Under the pieces are notes generated by a model. The model was not told the origin of the DNA and made no database searches. It worked only from the letters and a program-made list of their open reading frames with translations. Below are positions 34,373 through 45,800 of a stretch of 64,000 nt of DNA, piece by piece. Position numbers and translations under genes: made by a program. Every line of letters starts with the position of its first letter. Positions within the stretch are counted from its first letter, which is position 1. This stretch comes from [Clostridium] methylpentosum DSM 5476 (lineage in GTDB: Bacteria; Bacillota; Clostridia; Oscillospirales; Ruminococcaceae), in NCBI GenBank assembly GCA_000158655.1, contig EQ973344.1, forward strand, positions 368,608-432,607. The letters are read 5' to 3'.

Positions 34373-34475
34373 ATTCTTATCTGTCCAAATCTGCCGAAAA
34401 AACAGGGTTGGATCTGGCGAAATTACCCGCAGGAGAGACAATAACTGGCGATCCTGTACAAAAAGGAATGATTTT

Positions 34476-35762
34476 TTGCGCGTTGCTTTCTACACTTTAG
34501 GCTGTAAGGTCAATCAATATGAAACCGAGCTGATGATGGATTTGTTCTACCAAAGCGGATACGACGTGGTCCACTGCGACGACGAGGCGGACGTTTATGT
34601 AGTCAACTCCTGCACCGTCACTTCGTCAGGGGATAAAAAGGCGCGGCAGGCGCTGCGCCGCTTTAAGCGGGCGAACCCCGATGCGGTCGTCGCACTCACC
34701 GGCTGTTTTCCCCAGGCGTTCCCCGACGTGGACAAGCAGATCCCCGAGGCGGATGTCATCACCGGGTCCTACAACCGGGCGGGCATTGTTTCGGCAGTGC
34801 GGCGGGCGCTTGAGACGGGGGAGCGGGTCATCGAGATCACCCCGCACAAAAAGGGCGAGTCATTTGAAAAAATGGCGGTAAAGAAATTCTCCGAACGCAC
34901 CCGCGCCTTTGTCAAGATCGAGGACGGCTGCGACCGTTACTGCACCTACTGCATCATTCCCAAGGCGCGGGGGCCGGTGCGCTCCAAGCAGATGGCGGAG
35001 CTGCGAGAGGAGCTGCGGGATCTCGCGGCAAACGGCTACAAAGAGGTGGTGCTCGTGGGCATCAACCTCTCCTCCTACGGCCGTGATTTGGAGAACACCC
35101 GGCTCATCGACGCGGTGCGGCTCGCCTGCTCGGTCGACGGCATTGAGCGGGTGCGCCTGGGCTCCCTCGAGCCCGAGCTGCTCACCGGGGAGGACATTCA
35201 GACGTTGGCGTCCCTCCCAAAATTCTGTCCTCAGTTCCACCTCTCCCTCCAGAGCGGGTGCGACGCAACCCTCAAGCGGATGAACCGCCACTACGACAGC
35301 GCCGAATACCTGCGGATTGTACAGGATATCCGCACAGCATTTGACAACCCCTCGATCACCACCGACATTATGGTGGGATTCCCCGGGGAGACGGAGGAGG
35401 AGTTCGCCCAGTCGCTCGCATTTGCGGAGCGGGTTGGTCTCGCCAAGGCGCACGTCTTCCCCTACTCGGTGCGGGAAGGCACCGCCGCTGCGCGGATGCC
35501 GCAGCTCGGAGGCGAGGTCAAACAGCAGCGCGCCGCCGAGATGGCGCGGCTCACCGACCGGACCCGCCGCGCCTTTCTCGAAACCCAGCTTGGACGGACT
35601 GAAGAAGTGCTGTTTGAGACGGAACAGGATGGGTATTACCACGGATACACCAAAAATTACACCCCAGTCCTGGTGAAATCAGAGGAAGCCTTGTGCGGCC
35701 AGATAAAATGTGTTAAAATTGAATCTATAGTCGAAGAAAAATGCTTAGGCAAACTTCTATAA
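34476..35762 (+). CDS. mtaB: tRNA t6A37 methylthiotransferase MtaB
   Basis: A 428-residue radical-SAM methylthiotransferase converting t6A37 to ms2t6A in tRNAs reading ANN codons. The N-terminal UPF0004 domain cluster uses Cys10 (LGCKVNQYE), Cys46 (NSCTVT) and Cys76 (TGCFPQ). The radical-SAM cluster uses Cys151, Cys155 and Cys158 (CDRYCTYC). A C-terminal TRAM-like domain follows. The start is TTG after AAGGA. It lies 19 bases upstream of purL and both are probably read from the promoter at 34344-34372. Confidence 0.95.
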   Translation: MRVAFYTLGCKVNQYETELMMDLFYQSGYDVVHCDDEADVYVVNSCTVTSSGDKKARQALRRFKRANPDAVVALTGCFPQAFPDVDKQIPEADVITGSYNRAGIVSAVRRALETGERVIEITPHKKGESFEKMAVKKFSERTRAFVKIEDGCDRYCTYCIIPKARGPVRSKQMAELREELRDLAANGYKEVVLVGINLSSYGRDLENTRLIDAVRLACSVDGIERVRLGSLEPELLTGEDIQTLASLPKFCPQFHLSLQSGCDATLKRMNRHYDSAEYLRIVQDIRTAFDNPSITTDIMVGFPGETEEEFAQSLAFAERVGLAKAHVFPYSVREGTAAARMPQLGGEVKQQRAAEMARLTDRTRRAFLETQLGRTEEVLFETEQDGYYHGYTKNYTPVLVKSEEALCGQIKCVKIESIVEEKCLGKLL

Positions 35763-35781
35763 CAGCTAAGGAGAGTGTTCC

Positions 35782-38700
35782 ATGTCAGTTTTTCGAATTT
35801 ATGTAGAAAAAAAGCCGGAATTCGCAGTTGAGGCGCAGGGGATCCTGAACGACCTCAAGACGGTTCTCGGCATTTCCGGCCTCACGTCGGTGCGGGTGAT
35901 CAACCGCTACGACACCGAGGGCATTTCGCAGGAGGAATTCGAGCTTGCGAAACATACCATCTTCTCCGAGCCGCAGGTGGACAATACGAGCGCAGAGCTG
36001 CCCGTTCTCGCGGAGGATGAGCAGCTGTTCGCAACCGAACCGCTGCCCGGCCAGTTTGACCAGCGCGCCGACTCCTGCGCCCAGTGTATCCAGATCCTCA
36101 CCCACGGGCTGCGCCCGGCGGTCAAAACCGCACAGCTCTACGTCATCAAAGGGGACGTGACGCCGGCTGAATTTGTGGCGATCAAACACTATATCATCAA
36201 CCCGGTGGAGAGCCGGGAAGCGTCCCTTGAGCCCTGTGAAACACTCAACATGAAATACGACGTGCCGCAGGACGTCGCAGTCCTCGACGGCTTCTGCGAA
36301 CTCTCCAAGGAGGAGCTTGCAGAGTTTATCACCCGCTACGGCCTTGCGATGGACCTCGACGACATCTGCTTCTGTCAGGAGTATTTCCGCGACACCGAGC
36401 ACCGCGCGCCGACGATCACCGAAATTCGCATGATCGACACCTACTGGTCGGACCACTGCCGCCACACTACTTTTGCCACCAAGATCGACAGCGCGCAGAT
36501 CGAAGACCCTGAGATCAAGGCGACCTATGAGGACTACCTCAAGGTGCGGGAGGAGCTCGGGCGCACCGAAAAACCGCTCTGCCTGATGGACCTGGCGACA
36601 ATCGCGGCGAAAAAGCTCAAGCGGGACGGCATTCTCGTCGACCTCGACGAATCGGAGGAGATCAACGCCTGTTCGGTTCGGATCAAGGCAGACGTAAACG
36701 GCGAGCAGCAGGACTGGCTGCTCATGTTCAAAAACGAGACCCACAATCACCCGACCGAAATCGAACCCTTCGGCGGCGCGGCGACCTGCCTCGGCGGTGC
36801 AATCCGCGACCCGCTGTCCGGGCGCTCCTATGTCTATCAGGCGATGCGTGTCACCGGAGCCGCCGACCCGCTGACCCCATTTGACCAGACGATCCCCGGT
36901 AAACTGCCGCAGAGGAAGATTGTCACCACGGCGGCCAACGGCTACAGCTCCTACGGCAACCAAATCGGCCTCGCGACCGGCCACGTGAGTGAGCTCTACC
37001 ACCCCGGCTACGTCGCCAAACGGATGGAGATCGGCGCGGTCGTCGGCGCGGCTCCGGCGGAAAACGTGGTGCGGGAGGTCCCCGCCCCCTCCGACGTGAT
37101 CATCCTGCTCGGCGGAAAAACCGGCCGCGACGGCTGCGGCGGCGCGACAGGTTCCTCGAAATCCCACACCGCTCAGTCTCTCGAAAGCTGCGGCGCAGAG
37201 GTGCAGAAGGGCAACGCGCCGGAGGAGAGAAAGCTCCAGCGCCTTTTCCGCAATCCTGCTGTCACCACCATGATCAAACGCTGCAACGACTTCGGCGCGG
37301 GCGGCGTGTCGGTCGCAATCGGCGAGCTGGCGGACGGACTCGAAATCGACCTCGACGCAGTGCCGAAGAAATACGAGGGCCTTGACGGAACCGAGCTTGC
37401 GATCTCGGAATCCCAGGAGAGAATGGCGGTCGTCATCCGGGCGGAGGACACCGAGAAATTCATGGCGGAAGCTGCCAAGGAGAACCTGCTTGCGACCAAG
37501 GTCGCAGTGGTCACCGAGTCCCCCCGGCTGAAGATGACCTGGAGGGGCAAACAGATCGTCGACCTCTCCCGCGAATTTCTCAACTCCAACGGCGCGGAAA
37601 AACACACCGATGTAACAATCGAGAGCGGTCCGGTTTCCCCAGTCAACCAGCGCAGCAACACCGAGCAGGACTGGGTCGAACACCTTTCCGACCTCAACAT
37701 CTGCTCCCAGAAGGGGCTTGTCGAGCGGTTTGATGCGACGATCGGCGCGGGCACAGTGCTCATGCCATACGGCGGCAAAAACCAGCTGACCGAAAATCAG
37801 GCGATGGCGGCCAAGCTCCCGGTGCTTGATGGGGAGACCAACACCGCCTCTCTCATGGCGTGGGGCTTCAACCCGCACATCAGCGCCCAAAACCCCTATT
37901 ACGGTGCGCAGTATGCGGTGATCGAATCAGTGGCAAAGGTCATCGCAGCGGGCGGCAAGACAGAGAAATGCTGGCTGACCTTCCAGGAATACTTTGAGCG
38001 CACCCAAAACGACCCCAAACGCTGGGGCAAGCCGATGTCCGCCCTGCTCGGCGCGTACAAAGCGCAGCTCGGACTCGGCATGGGCGCGATCGGCGGCAAG
38101 GACTCGATGAGCGGAACCTTTGAGGACATCGATGTCCCCCCGACGCTCACCTCGTTCGCAGTCTCGGTCGCGGACGCGAGGGACATTGTATCGACTGAAT
38201 TCAAACAGCCTGGACACAAAGTCGGCCTGATTACCCCCACCCTGTTCAGCAACGGGGCGCCGGATTACAGCAGCGTGAACCAGGTGTTCAGAACAGTGCA
38301 GAAGTTAATTGGGGAGAAAAAAGTGGTCTCCGCCTGGGCGCTCTCGTTCGGCGGCGTGGCGGAAGCAGTTGCCAAAATGGGCTTTGGCAACTCGTTCGGC
38401 TTTGCCTTCACCACAGCGGTCAACGAAACCCTGCTCTTCAACCCAGTGTACGGCGGCTTTGTGCTCGAGCTCACAGAGGAGTGCGACGGGGTCCATGTGA
38501 TCGGTGAAATCACCGAAAAACCCGAGATCCTCTGCGGCGATGTGACGATTTCTATGGACAAGCTGAGAAACGCCTATGAGCAGAAGCTCGAGCCCGTTTT
38601 CCCGGCGCTCATCAAAACGAAGGACGAGGCGGTTGCCCCGATCAGCTTCAACGCTGAAACACGGGTTTCTCCTTCGATCAAAGTGGCGAAGCCCCGCGTC

Positions 38701-39486
38701 GTCATCCCGGTGTTCCCCGGCACCAACTGCGAATACGACACCGCGCGCCAGTTTGAGGCGGCGGGCGCACAGGCGGATGTGTTTGTCATCAACAACCTCT
38801 CAAGTGAGGGAATTCAGGAATCAGTCGCCGCGTTCACCGAGCTCATCAAACAGGCGCAGATCATCATGATCCCCGGAGGCTTCTCGGGCGGCGACGAGCC
38901 GGACGGTTCAGGCAAATTCATCACCTCATTCTTCCGCAACCCGTCGATTAAAGACGAGGTGCACAACCTGCTCAAAAACCGCGACGGCCTGATGCTCGGC
39001 ATCTGCAACGGCTTCCAGGCGCTGGTCAAACTCGGACTTGTGCCCTACGGGGAGATCGTTGAGCCCCAGGAGCAGTCCCCGACACTCACCTACAACACGA
39101 TTGGACGCCACCAGTCGATGATGGTCAACACCCGCATCGCGTCGAACAAGTCTCCCTGGCTCGCCTACGCCGAGGTCGGGGATATCCACCGCGTCCCGAT
39201 CTCTCACGGCGAGGGACGGTTCATCGCCCCGCAGACCCTGCTCAACGAGCTGATTGCAAACGGTCAGATTGCCACCCAGTATGTTGACAATGATGGAAAC
39301 CCGACTTACGACATCCGTTTCAACCCCAACACGTCGGTGCTCGCCATTGAGGGAATCACCTCCAAAGACGGCAGAATTTTTGGCAAGATGGCGCACAGCG
39401 AGCGCGTGGGTTCAAGCGTGTGCAAAAACGTGCCGGGCTGCAAGGATCAAAAGCTGTTCCAGGCCGGCGTCGATTACTTTAAATAA
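35782..39486 (+). CDS. purL: Phosphoribosylformylglycinamidine synthase (PurL-PurQ fusion)
   Basis: A 1234-residue single-chain FGAM synthase, step 4 of purine synthesis (FGAR + Gln + ATP). The N-terminal PurS-like region, two AIRS-type synthase halves (motifs such as TYWSDHCRHTTF, FKNETHNHPTEIEPFGGAATC and GGKDSMSGTF) and a C-terminal glutaminase domain are present. The glutaminase nucleophile Cys is in GICNGFQ near residue 1074, and the His/Glu pair is in HGEGRF. The size matches the long clostridial fusion form. AAGGAGAG precedes the ATG. A terminator follows at 39512. Confidence 0.97.
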   Translation: MSVFRIYVEKKPEFAVEAQGILNDLKTVLGISGLTSVRVINRYDTEGISQEEFELAKHTIFSEPQVDNTSAELPVLAEDEQLFATEPLPGQFDQRADSCAQCIQILTHGLRPAVKTAQLYVIKGDVTPAEFVAIKHYIINPVESREASLEPCETLNMKYDVPQDVAVLDGFCELSKEELAEFITRYGLAMDLDDICFCQEYFRDTEHRAPTITEIRMIDTYWSDHCRHTTFATKIDSAQIEDPEIKATYEDYLKVREELGRTEKPLCLMDLATIAAKKLKRDGILVDLDESEEINACSVRIKADVNGEQQDWLLMFKNETHNHPTEIEPFGGAATCLGGAIRDPLSGRSYVYQAMRVTGAADPLTPFDQTIPGKLPQRKIVTTAANGYSSYGNQIGLATGHVSELYHPGYVAKRMEIGAVVGAAPAENVVREVPAPSDVIILLGGKTGRDGCGGATGSSKSHTAQSLESCGAEVQKGNAPEERKLQRLFRNPAVTTMIKRCNDFGAGGVSVAIGELADGLEIDLDAVPKKYEGLDGTELAISESQERMAVVIRAEDTEKFMAEAAKENLLATKVAVVTESPRLKMTWRGKQIVDLSREFLNSNGAEKHTDVTIESGPVSPVNQRSNTEQDWVEHLSDLNICSQKGLVERFDATIGAGTVLMPYGGKNQLTENQAMAAKLPVLDGETNTASLMAWGFNPHISAQNPYYGAQYAVIESVAKVIAAGGKTEKCWLTFQEYFERTQNDPKRWGKPMSALLGAYKAQLGLGMGAIGGKDSMSGTFEDIDVPPTLTSFAVSVADARDIVSTEFKQPGHKVGLITPTLFSNGAPDYSSVNQVFRTVQKLIGEKKVVSAWALSFGGVAEAVAKMGFGNSFGFAFTTAVNETLLFNPVYGGFVLELTEECDGVHVIGEITEKPEILCGDVTISMDKLRNAYEQKLEPVFPALIKTKDEAVAPISFNAETRVSPSIKVAKPRVVIPVFPGTNCEYDTARQFEAAGAQADVFVINNLSSEGIQESVAAFTELIKQAQIIMIPGGFSGGDEPDGSGKFITSFFRNPSIKDEVHNLLKNRDGLMLGICNGFQALVKLGLVPYGEIVEPQEQSPTLTYNTIGRHQSMMVNTRIASNKSPWLAYAEVGDIHRVPISHGEGRFIAPQTLLNELIANGQIATQYVDNDGNPTYDIRFNPNTSVLAIEGITSKDGRIFGKMAHSERVGSSVCKNVPGCKDQKLFQAGVDYFK

Positions 39487-39511
39487 AAAAACGAATCCAA
39501 CCTATACTGAT

Positions 39512-39557
39512 AAAACCCGCCTGCTGGAGTGTTTTCCGGCAGGCGGGTTTTGTTGTT
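39512..39557 (+). terminator. Terminator of purL
   Basis: A perfect 13-base-pair stem, AAAACCCGCCTGC/GCAGGCGGGTTTT, followed by TGTTGTTTTT. The A-rich left flank would also allow use from the other strand. Confidence 0.85.
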
Positions 39558-39834
39558 TTTCGATTGGGAAGGAGGCTGATGAAACCGCAGTGTAACAAGC
39601 GACCAAAAGAAAATCTTTCGTTCGGGGAATCCGCTTTTCACATTGCCCGCGCAGGTCAAACCGCGAGTCAGGCGCGCAATATTCTCTGGTTCCATAGAGT
39701 CCGCACAATGGGAAACCGCTCTAGGAGACAGAGTTGTTCGCCCTGCCCACAGCCGGCGCTAGGGCATTTCATAGAGCCCTGACCAGCCGGCCTGGAAATC
39801 CACACCAGACGATCGGATTACCAAATCATTGGGT
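39558..39834. other. Convergent intergenic spacer
   Basis: Space between purL and the glucan synthase-like gene, which converge here. A short AGGGC/GCCCT inverted repeat at 39761-39780 could terminate the minus-strand gene. No gene is supported. Confidence 0.4.
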
Positions 39835-42800
39835 TCATTCAAAACCGACAACTACCTCATGTGTTTGGCCGTCGAGCGGAATGCTGACCTGCCCCTCTGA
39901 GCTGTTTCCCGGCCGATAAAGAAGGGTGATTTTTGTGTCCTGGTAGTCGAGATCAACGGTGAATTCTTTGTTCCATTTCTTTGGAAGACAGGGGGTGACC
40001 GTAACTCTGCCGTCCCGGATGCGGATGCCGAGCAGGTACTCGAGGATGGTGCGGGTATACCAACCAGCAGCGCCGGTGTAGATACTCCAGCCGCCCCGCC
40101 CGAAAGCGGAGGGATTGGTATAGACATCAGCCGCCATATAATACGGCTCGAGCTTGTAGCGCCGGGCGATTTCCGCGTCGGTGTATTTTTCTGCCGGGCT
40201 CAGCGCCTTGAGCAGTTCATAACCCCGCTCGGCGTCGCCTGCCTTGAGCATGGCCATGGCGAGCCACACCGCGCCGTGGGTGTATTGCCCGCCGTTTTCC
40301 CGCACCCCCATGGGGTAGGATTTGACATATCCCGGCTCCTGATCGGAGTGGTCAAACGGGTTTTCAAACAGCTTGATGATTTTATTTTCCCGGTCAAACA
40401 GCCGGTTGTAGGCCGAGTCGAGCGCCCGGCGGTTGCGGGCTTTGTCCGGCATATCGGCGAGCACACTAAAGCTCTGAGGAAGCGAATCGATGGAGCATTC
40501 GGGATTTCCCGAGGCGCCCATCCGATCGCCGTTGTCAAAAAAGGCGCGGATATACCAGTTGCCGTCCCAGCAGTGGTTGTGCACTGCCTGCAGCAGCCGT
40601 TCCCGCTTTTCCAAATAGTCAGCGGCGCGCTTCTCTTCGCACAAAGGTGCGAACCGTTCGAGGACGATCGACAGAAACTGGGCAAGCCACACGCTCTCTC
40701 CCCTGCCCGCGGCGCCGACGAGGTTGTAGCCATCGTTCCAGTCGCCGCAGCCCATCAGGGGCAGTCCGTGTTCCCCGAGGTTGTGCGCCTTGTCAATCGC
40801 GCGGATGCAGTGTTCAAAGACGGTGGCAGCTTCTCCCCTGCCCACAGTCAGGTACTTTTCATGTTCATGCGGCGCGAGGAGCTCTCCAGTGCAGAACGCG
40901 ACATTGATTTCTAGAATCTCCCGGTCACCCGTCTTGTCGATGTACTCACAGACCGTGTAGGGCAGCCAGAGCAGGTCGTCGGAATAACGGGTGCGCACCC
41001 CCTTTTTGCCGCCGCCAAACGCGGGCAGCATGTGCCACCAGTGAAGCACATCTCCTTCGGGGAACTGGGAGGCGCAGGCGCGCAGTATCTGCACCTTTGC
41101 GAGCTTGGGAGCGAACAGGACGGCGGCACAGCTGTCCTGCAACTGGTCGCGGAACCCATATGCCCCGCCGCACTGGAAAAACCCAGTGCGTGCAAACATC
41201 CTCGCCGCGATGTTCTGCCAGGGGAGCCAGGTGTTAAAGAGGTGGTTGAGCCTCTCATCCGGCGTGTGGATGCGGATGGAATTGCGCCGCCAGTCCGCCG
41301 GGAGTTCGGGGAGCTGCACCTGATCAAGCAACCCGCTTTTGGTTTCGGCAAACGAGAGGATGAACCGGATCTTTTCGCTCCGCTTCGGGGGCAGTTTTTT
41401 CTCTACAATCAGCGCGGCGCAAGGATCGGGATGACTTGCAAGCTTTTCCCTTTCCCACCGGCCGCAGAGAAAGTCGGGGCGGTTCACCACCGGGACAGCG
41501 GGGTGGTCGCTCCACAGCCCTGCGAAGCTGCGCACCGAAAAATTCGCCGGATTGTGCAGTAAAAGGAGATTGTCGCTGGAAGAGAACCGGATTTGTTTTG
41601 CTCGGCTTCGGTCCACATAGAGCGCAGGTTCTGTATAATACGCAATGTGCAGATCAACCGGCCCCCCGTTGTTGGTGATTTCCAGATCGATCATCTTTCT
41701 CATCCCTTTCGGTGCGATGTGGACGGTGACGGTGATCTCGAGCTTTTCCGCCTTTGAGCGGTAGCGTGCGTAATCAGGGTGAAATTCGCAGGCCGCACCG
41801 TCGATGAGGTCATACACTTTCTCCCCGATTTTCATCAAAAGCAGCTCGCCTCGGTTGTCCGACATGGTGTCGTTGTACCAGGGTGTGAGCTTGCACTCCC
41901 GCGCGTTGACTGCCCAGGTAAATCCGAGGGCGCGGTCGGAGAGGAGGGTTCCGAACTGGGGGTTTGCGAGCACATGAGACCAGGGCACCGAGGGCACGTT
42001 GTCCACAAAATAGCTTTCTCCCGAGAATCCGCTCTGCTCCCGCCGGGGGGAAACTCGGCGCAGGGGCAGCGGAGTATAGGGGTACTCGACCTCGCTCCGC
42101 GGCGCCATAGATTTCGGGGCCACATGGCAGGCGTAGGCGGTGAGGGCGGTGAGGAACTCCTCATCCAGCTCCCTGCGGTCGAGCAGAAATATCCGCTGGC
42201 CAATCCACAGCGCAGTGTCCACCTCCCGCGCGGCCTGAATCAACTCCTCCCTGCCCTCCTCATAGAGAAACACGAGGTCAAACAAAATATTGGCGAGATT
42301 GAGCTGCTGCTGGCAGGAAAGGTAACAGGCAGCACGCTCATCCCCGGCCGATTTGATCTCCACCAGCACAATGGGACGGTCCCCTGAAATCCCTTTGGAC
42401 CACAGGATCTGCACACTGCGCTGGTTGCGCTCCACCGCCTCGCGGGAGAGCGAGGTGTCGTTCCGGTGAAACAGCAGCTGGGGCAGCAGCGAAAAGGCAA
42501 GTCTGCCCTCAATTGAATCTGGGGCGAGCGGGGGTTTTGCAGCGTCTTCGGTGCGCAATGCGCCCTGCCTCCGGGCGGCCACAATTCCCTGCACAGCCTC
42601 CTCTTCTGAGTTCCCCACGCAAATCAGGAAGGTGAAGTCCTTTTGCTCCCGCGGCGCGAGCTGGCCGGTAAATTTCACTGCAACGCAGGGGTCTGGTGTT
42701 CCGTTGCCGGGGCGGAAAATACGGCTGAAGCCCCCGAACAGGGACTCAATCCCGCGCGGACGCTCGAGAACGGTCTCGCGGCAGGCTTCGTACTGGAAAG

Positions 42801-45800
42801 GTCGGTTTTCGAGAAAGCCGGCGGCGAGGAAAATCTGCTTTTCATCCTTGCGGCGTTTGCGCTTGGCGGTGACGGTGTTGGTCACCTCATCGTACTCGAT
42901 GTTGACAAAGAGTTTGGAGAATGCGGGGTGGGCGCTGTCATCCTCAAACCGGCTGAGCACCGGCTCAAAATAGAGCAAAAATTCAAAGCTCCTCTTTTGA
43001 TTGCGCAGGTTTTTCACTGCATACTGACGCTGTTCACAAGGGATGGTAGGGTGCAGCAGGACGCGCTGCCCGACCTCGACATCCTTTTTGATGGAAAGGT
43101 AGGAAATCGCATTGTTTTCCAGCATAATTCTGCGCTGTTTAACCCCTTCGTAATAGTCGGGGGCAAAGGTGAAGGGGACGACGGTGTCCTCGATGCGGAT
43201 GCCTGCAAACACGCCGTTGGGACGGCGCAGCAGGTCGACCGGCCGACGGGTGACGTCAAGCCCCTGATAGGAAAGGTAGCCCGAGCCGCTGTCGGTCTGA
43301 ATGCTGGTGAGCTCCCCATTGGAGAGGAGCTTGACGCGGGGGAGCTGTGGATACGCCTGATCGAGCTCCACCGTCTCGTTTGTCTCGCGGGAGCTCTTAG
43401 GCAGCTGGTCTTTTTTATAGATTCCTTCAAACAAAATAGATCCCTCAATTATCTTTTCTTCAAGCAGTTCGGATGCGCGGTTCATGATCTTGTTGCGCAA
43501 AAAGCGCTTTTGCATCACCTTGTCGTTGAGGGCGTTGTTCACCGCGACGATACTCATGCCCACGTGGTGCGCCATATAGCTCTTGATCAAGGCATAATCC
43601 TTGTTGCGGATGCGAGATTTTGTAAAATCAACCGCCTCGTAGTGGCCGTATTTTCCCACAGCGCCCACATCGGTGAGCCAGCGCAGGTTGCGAAACGACC
43701 GCTCAAAGTCATACGGCAGAGTGAGATAGCTCGAATAAGGGGAAATGACGAGCTCATCGTCCATGCCCCGCTTGAGCGCGAGCTTCTGCACCCCGTGCGC
43801 CTTGTATTGGTAGTTGAGGCAGTTGTCAAAGGCGTAATAGGCGCTCTCGGAGATACCGAACGGCACACCTTTTCCCTTGGTTCGACTGCGCTGGCAAGCC
43901 ATACAGAAGTTGAGCGCTTCAAAGCCGAGCGACCCCTCAACGCAATGGAGCAACAGCTCGGGCATAAAGTATTCAAACATCGTCCCTGTCCAGGAGACAG
44001 GACCGGTGAAGCTGTTGGCGCTCGCGAGGGTGCGGGAGAGAAACTCCCAATGCCGCTTGGGCACCTGATGGGTCGCGATGGCGAAATAACTCGTCATCCT
44101 CGCCTCGCTCATGAGCATATCGTAGTGGGAACCGCTGAGTTTCTCTGTTGCGACGTCATAGCCAATCGAAAGGAGCTTTTTGTTGGGATTGTAGAATTTA
44201 CTCAAATCAGTCTGTGCAATGAGCCGGTCAATCCGCTCGATCAGAGAGGAAAAGTTTCCATCAAGGCTGTAGTCGAGCAGACTCTCCCGCACAGCAACCA
44301 GAGAGCAGACAAAGTTTCCGCTGTCCACTGTTGAGACAAAGGCGGGTTGGAGGAGTTCAAGCGATTTGGTGTCATACCAGTTGTAGAGGTTGCCGTTCCA
44401 TTTTTCAAGTCGTTCCACCGTGTCGATCGTCTGGGTCAGCCTCCTACCCATTTCGGCCGTATCGATCAAACCAAAATCGCGAGCTGAAACAATAGAGAGA
44501 AGCAAAAAGCCGATATTGGTTGGAGAGGTGCGGTGCGCAATGCGGAAAACTGGCGCCTCCTGCACATTGTCAGGCGGCAGAAAGTGATCCTGCCGGCCTG
44601 CGTAATCGCGGTAAAAATTCCACATAGCAGCTGCGGAATTTTCAAGCTCTTCCCTCTGCTGGTCCTTGATCTCCTTTTTGTGGCCCTTGTATCGCCGGGA
44701 AGAATACAGGACGAGCGGGATGGTCAGCAGAAAGAGGATCCCTGCCAAACGCAGATAACTGCGGGAAGAAAAAATGAGAAATAGCCCCACAGCTTCGCAG
44801 AACCAATAGGACGCAGCAACCTGCTTGAGGCTGCTGCGATGCTTTTCCGCCTGTGCTGCTGTCGTCCATTCGAGCATCTTTTTGTGGGAGTGAAACCGCC
44901 GGTAAACAGCGCGAAGTGCCGCATCCGCCGCGTTGAGTGCAAATTTCGGCAACAGGATAAACTGATAGAGGGCCTGGCAAACCATTTCAACCCCTTTTGG
45001 CATGATGCGCGCGTAGTATTTGCGGGAAAAGGCAAACCCGTTCCTGCCCAGCAGCATTGTAATCAGGCCGAATAGATAGGGCGCGACGGTGGAAATCAGT
45101 CCGACAGCGCCCAGCCAGCGAGCTGGAACTGTGGGGGCAAAAAACGCTGCGAGCAGGCAGAGCAGCGAGAAACAAGGGGAAAGCGCACGGCGGAGGTTGT
45201 CGAACAGCTTGAAGCGTGTCAGTCGGTTGAGCGGGTTTTTTTCATCCCCCTCTCCCGTCTGGATCTGTGCAAACAGATAGGGGATGTTTTGAAAATCCCC
45301 TCGAATCCAGCGGTGAAGTCGCTTGAAAAACGGAGTTGCCTCGGGTGGGAATCCGTCTACAAACGAAATGTCGGAGACAAACCGGGTGCGGAGAAAACTC
45401 CCTTCGAGGATGTCGTGGCTGAGCACCGTTTCACTCGGGAAACGGTCGTTGAGCAGATCGTAAAACACCTCGACGTTGATGAGCCCTTTCCCAGAAAAAA
45501 TTCCTTCCCGGTAAAGATCCTGATAGAGATCAGATACTGGGATTTCATAGGAGGAGACACCTCCGAGGCCGCACATCACACGGGCGAACGGGGTGGCGAG
45601 GGATGATTGAAGGGTTGCCGCAACGTTGGGGGCAAAAATGCCATATCCCTCTGTAACCGTCCCGGTTTCCCGATCAATAACCGGCTGATTGAGGGGGTGT
45701 TCAGCAATCGAGACGAGGCCGGAAGCCGATTCGAGCAGCATCTGGGTATCCGAGTCAAGGGCAATGATGTATTTCGTTTTCTGCAATGTGTGCAGGTCTC

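Noticed and set aside
34373-34475. Possible purine, ZTP, glycine or folate riboswitch in the mtaB-purL leader
   Set aside because: The leader contains a GCAGGAGAG stretch that recalls part of a glycine aptamer, but the rest of the conserved core is missing and the leader is too short.
35785-37890. 701-codon minus-strand ORF opposite purL
   Set aside because: It is the antisense shadow of the purL gene, produced by its GC-rich third positions. No motif or start signal.
42643-44334. 563-codon plus-strand ORF inside the glucan synthase-like gene
   Set aside because: Antisense shadow of a clear GT84-GH94 coding frame.
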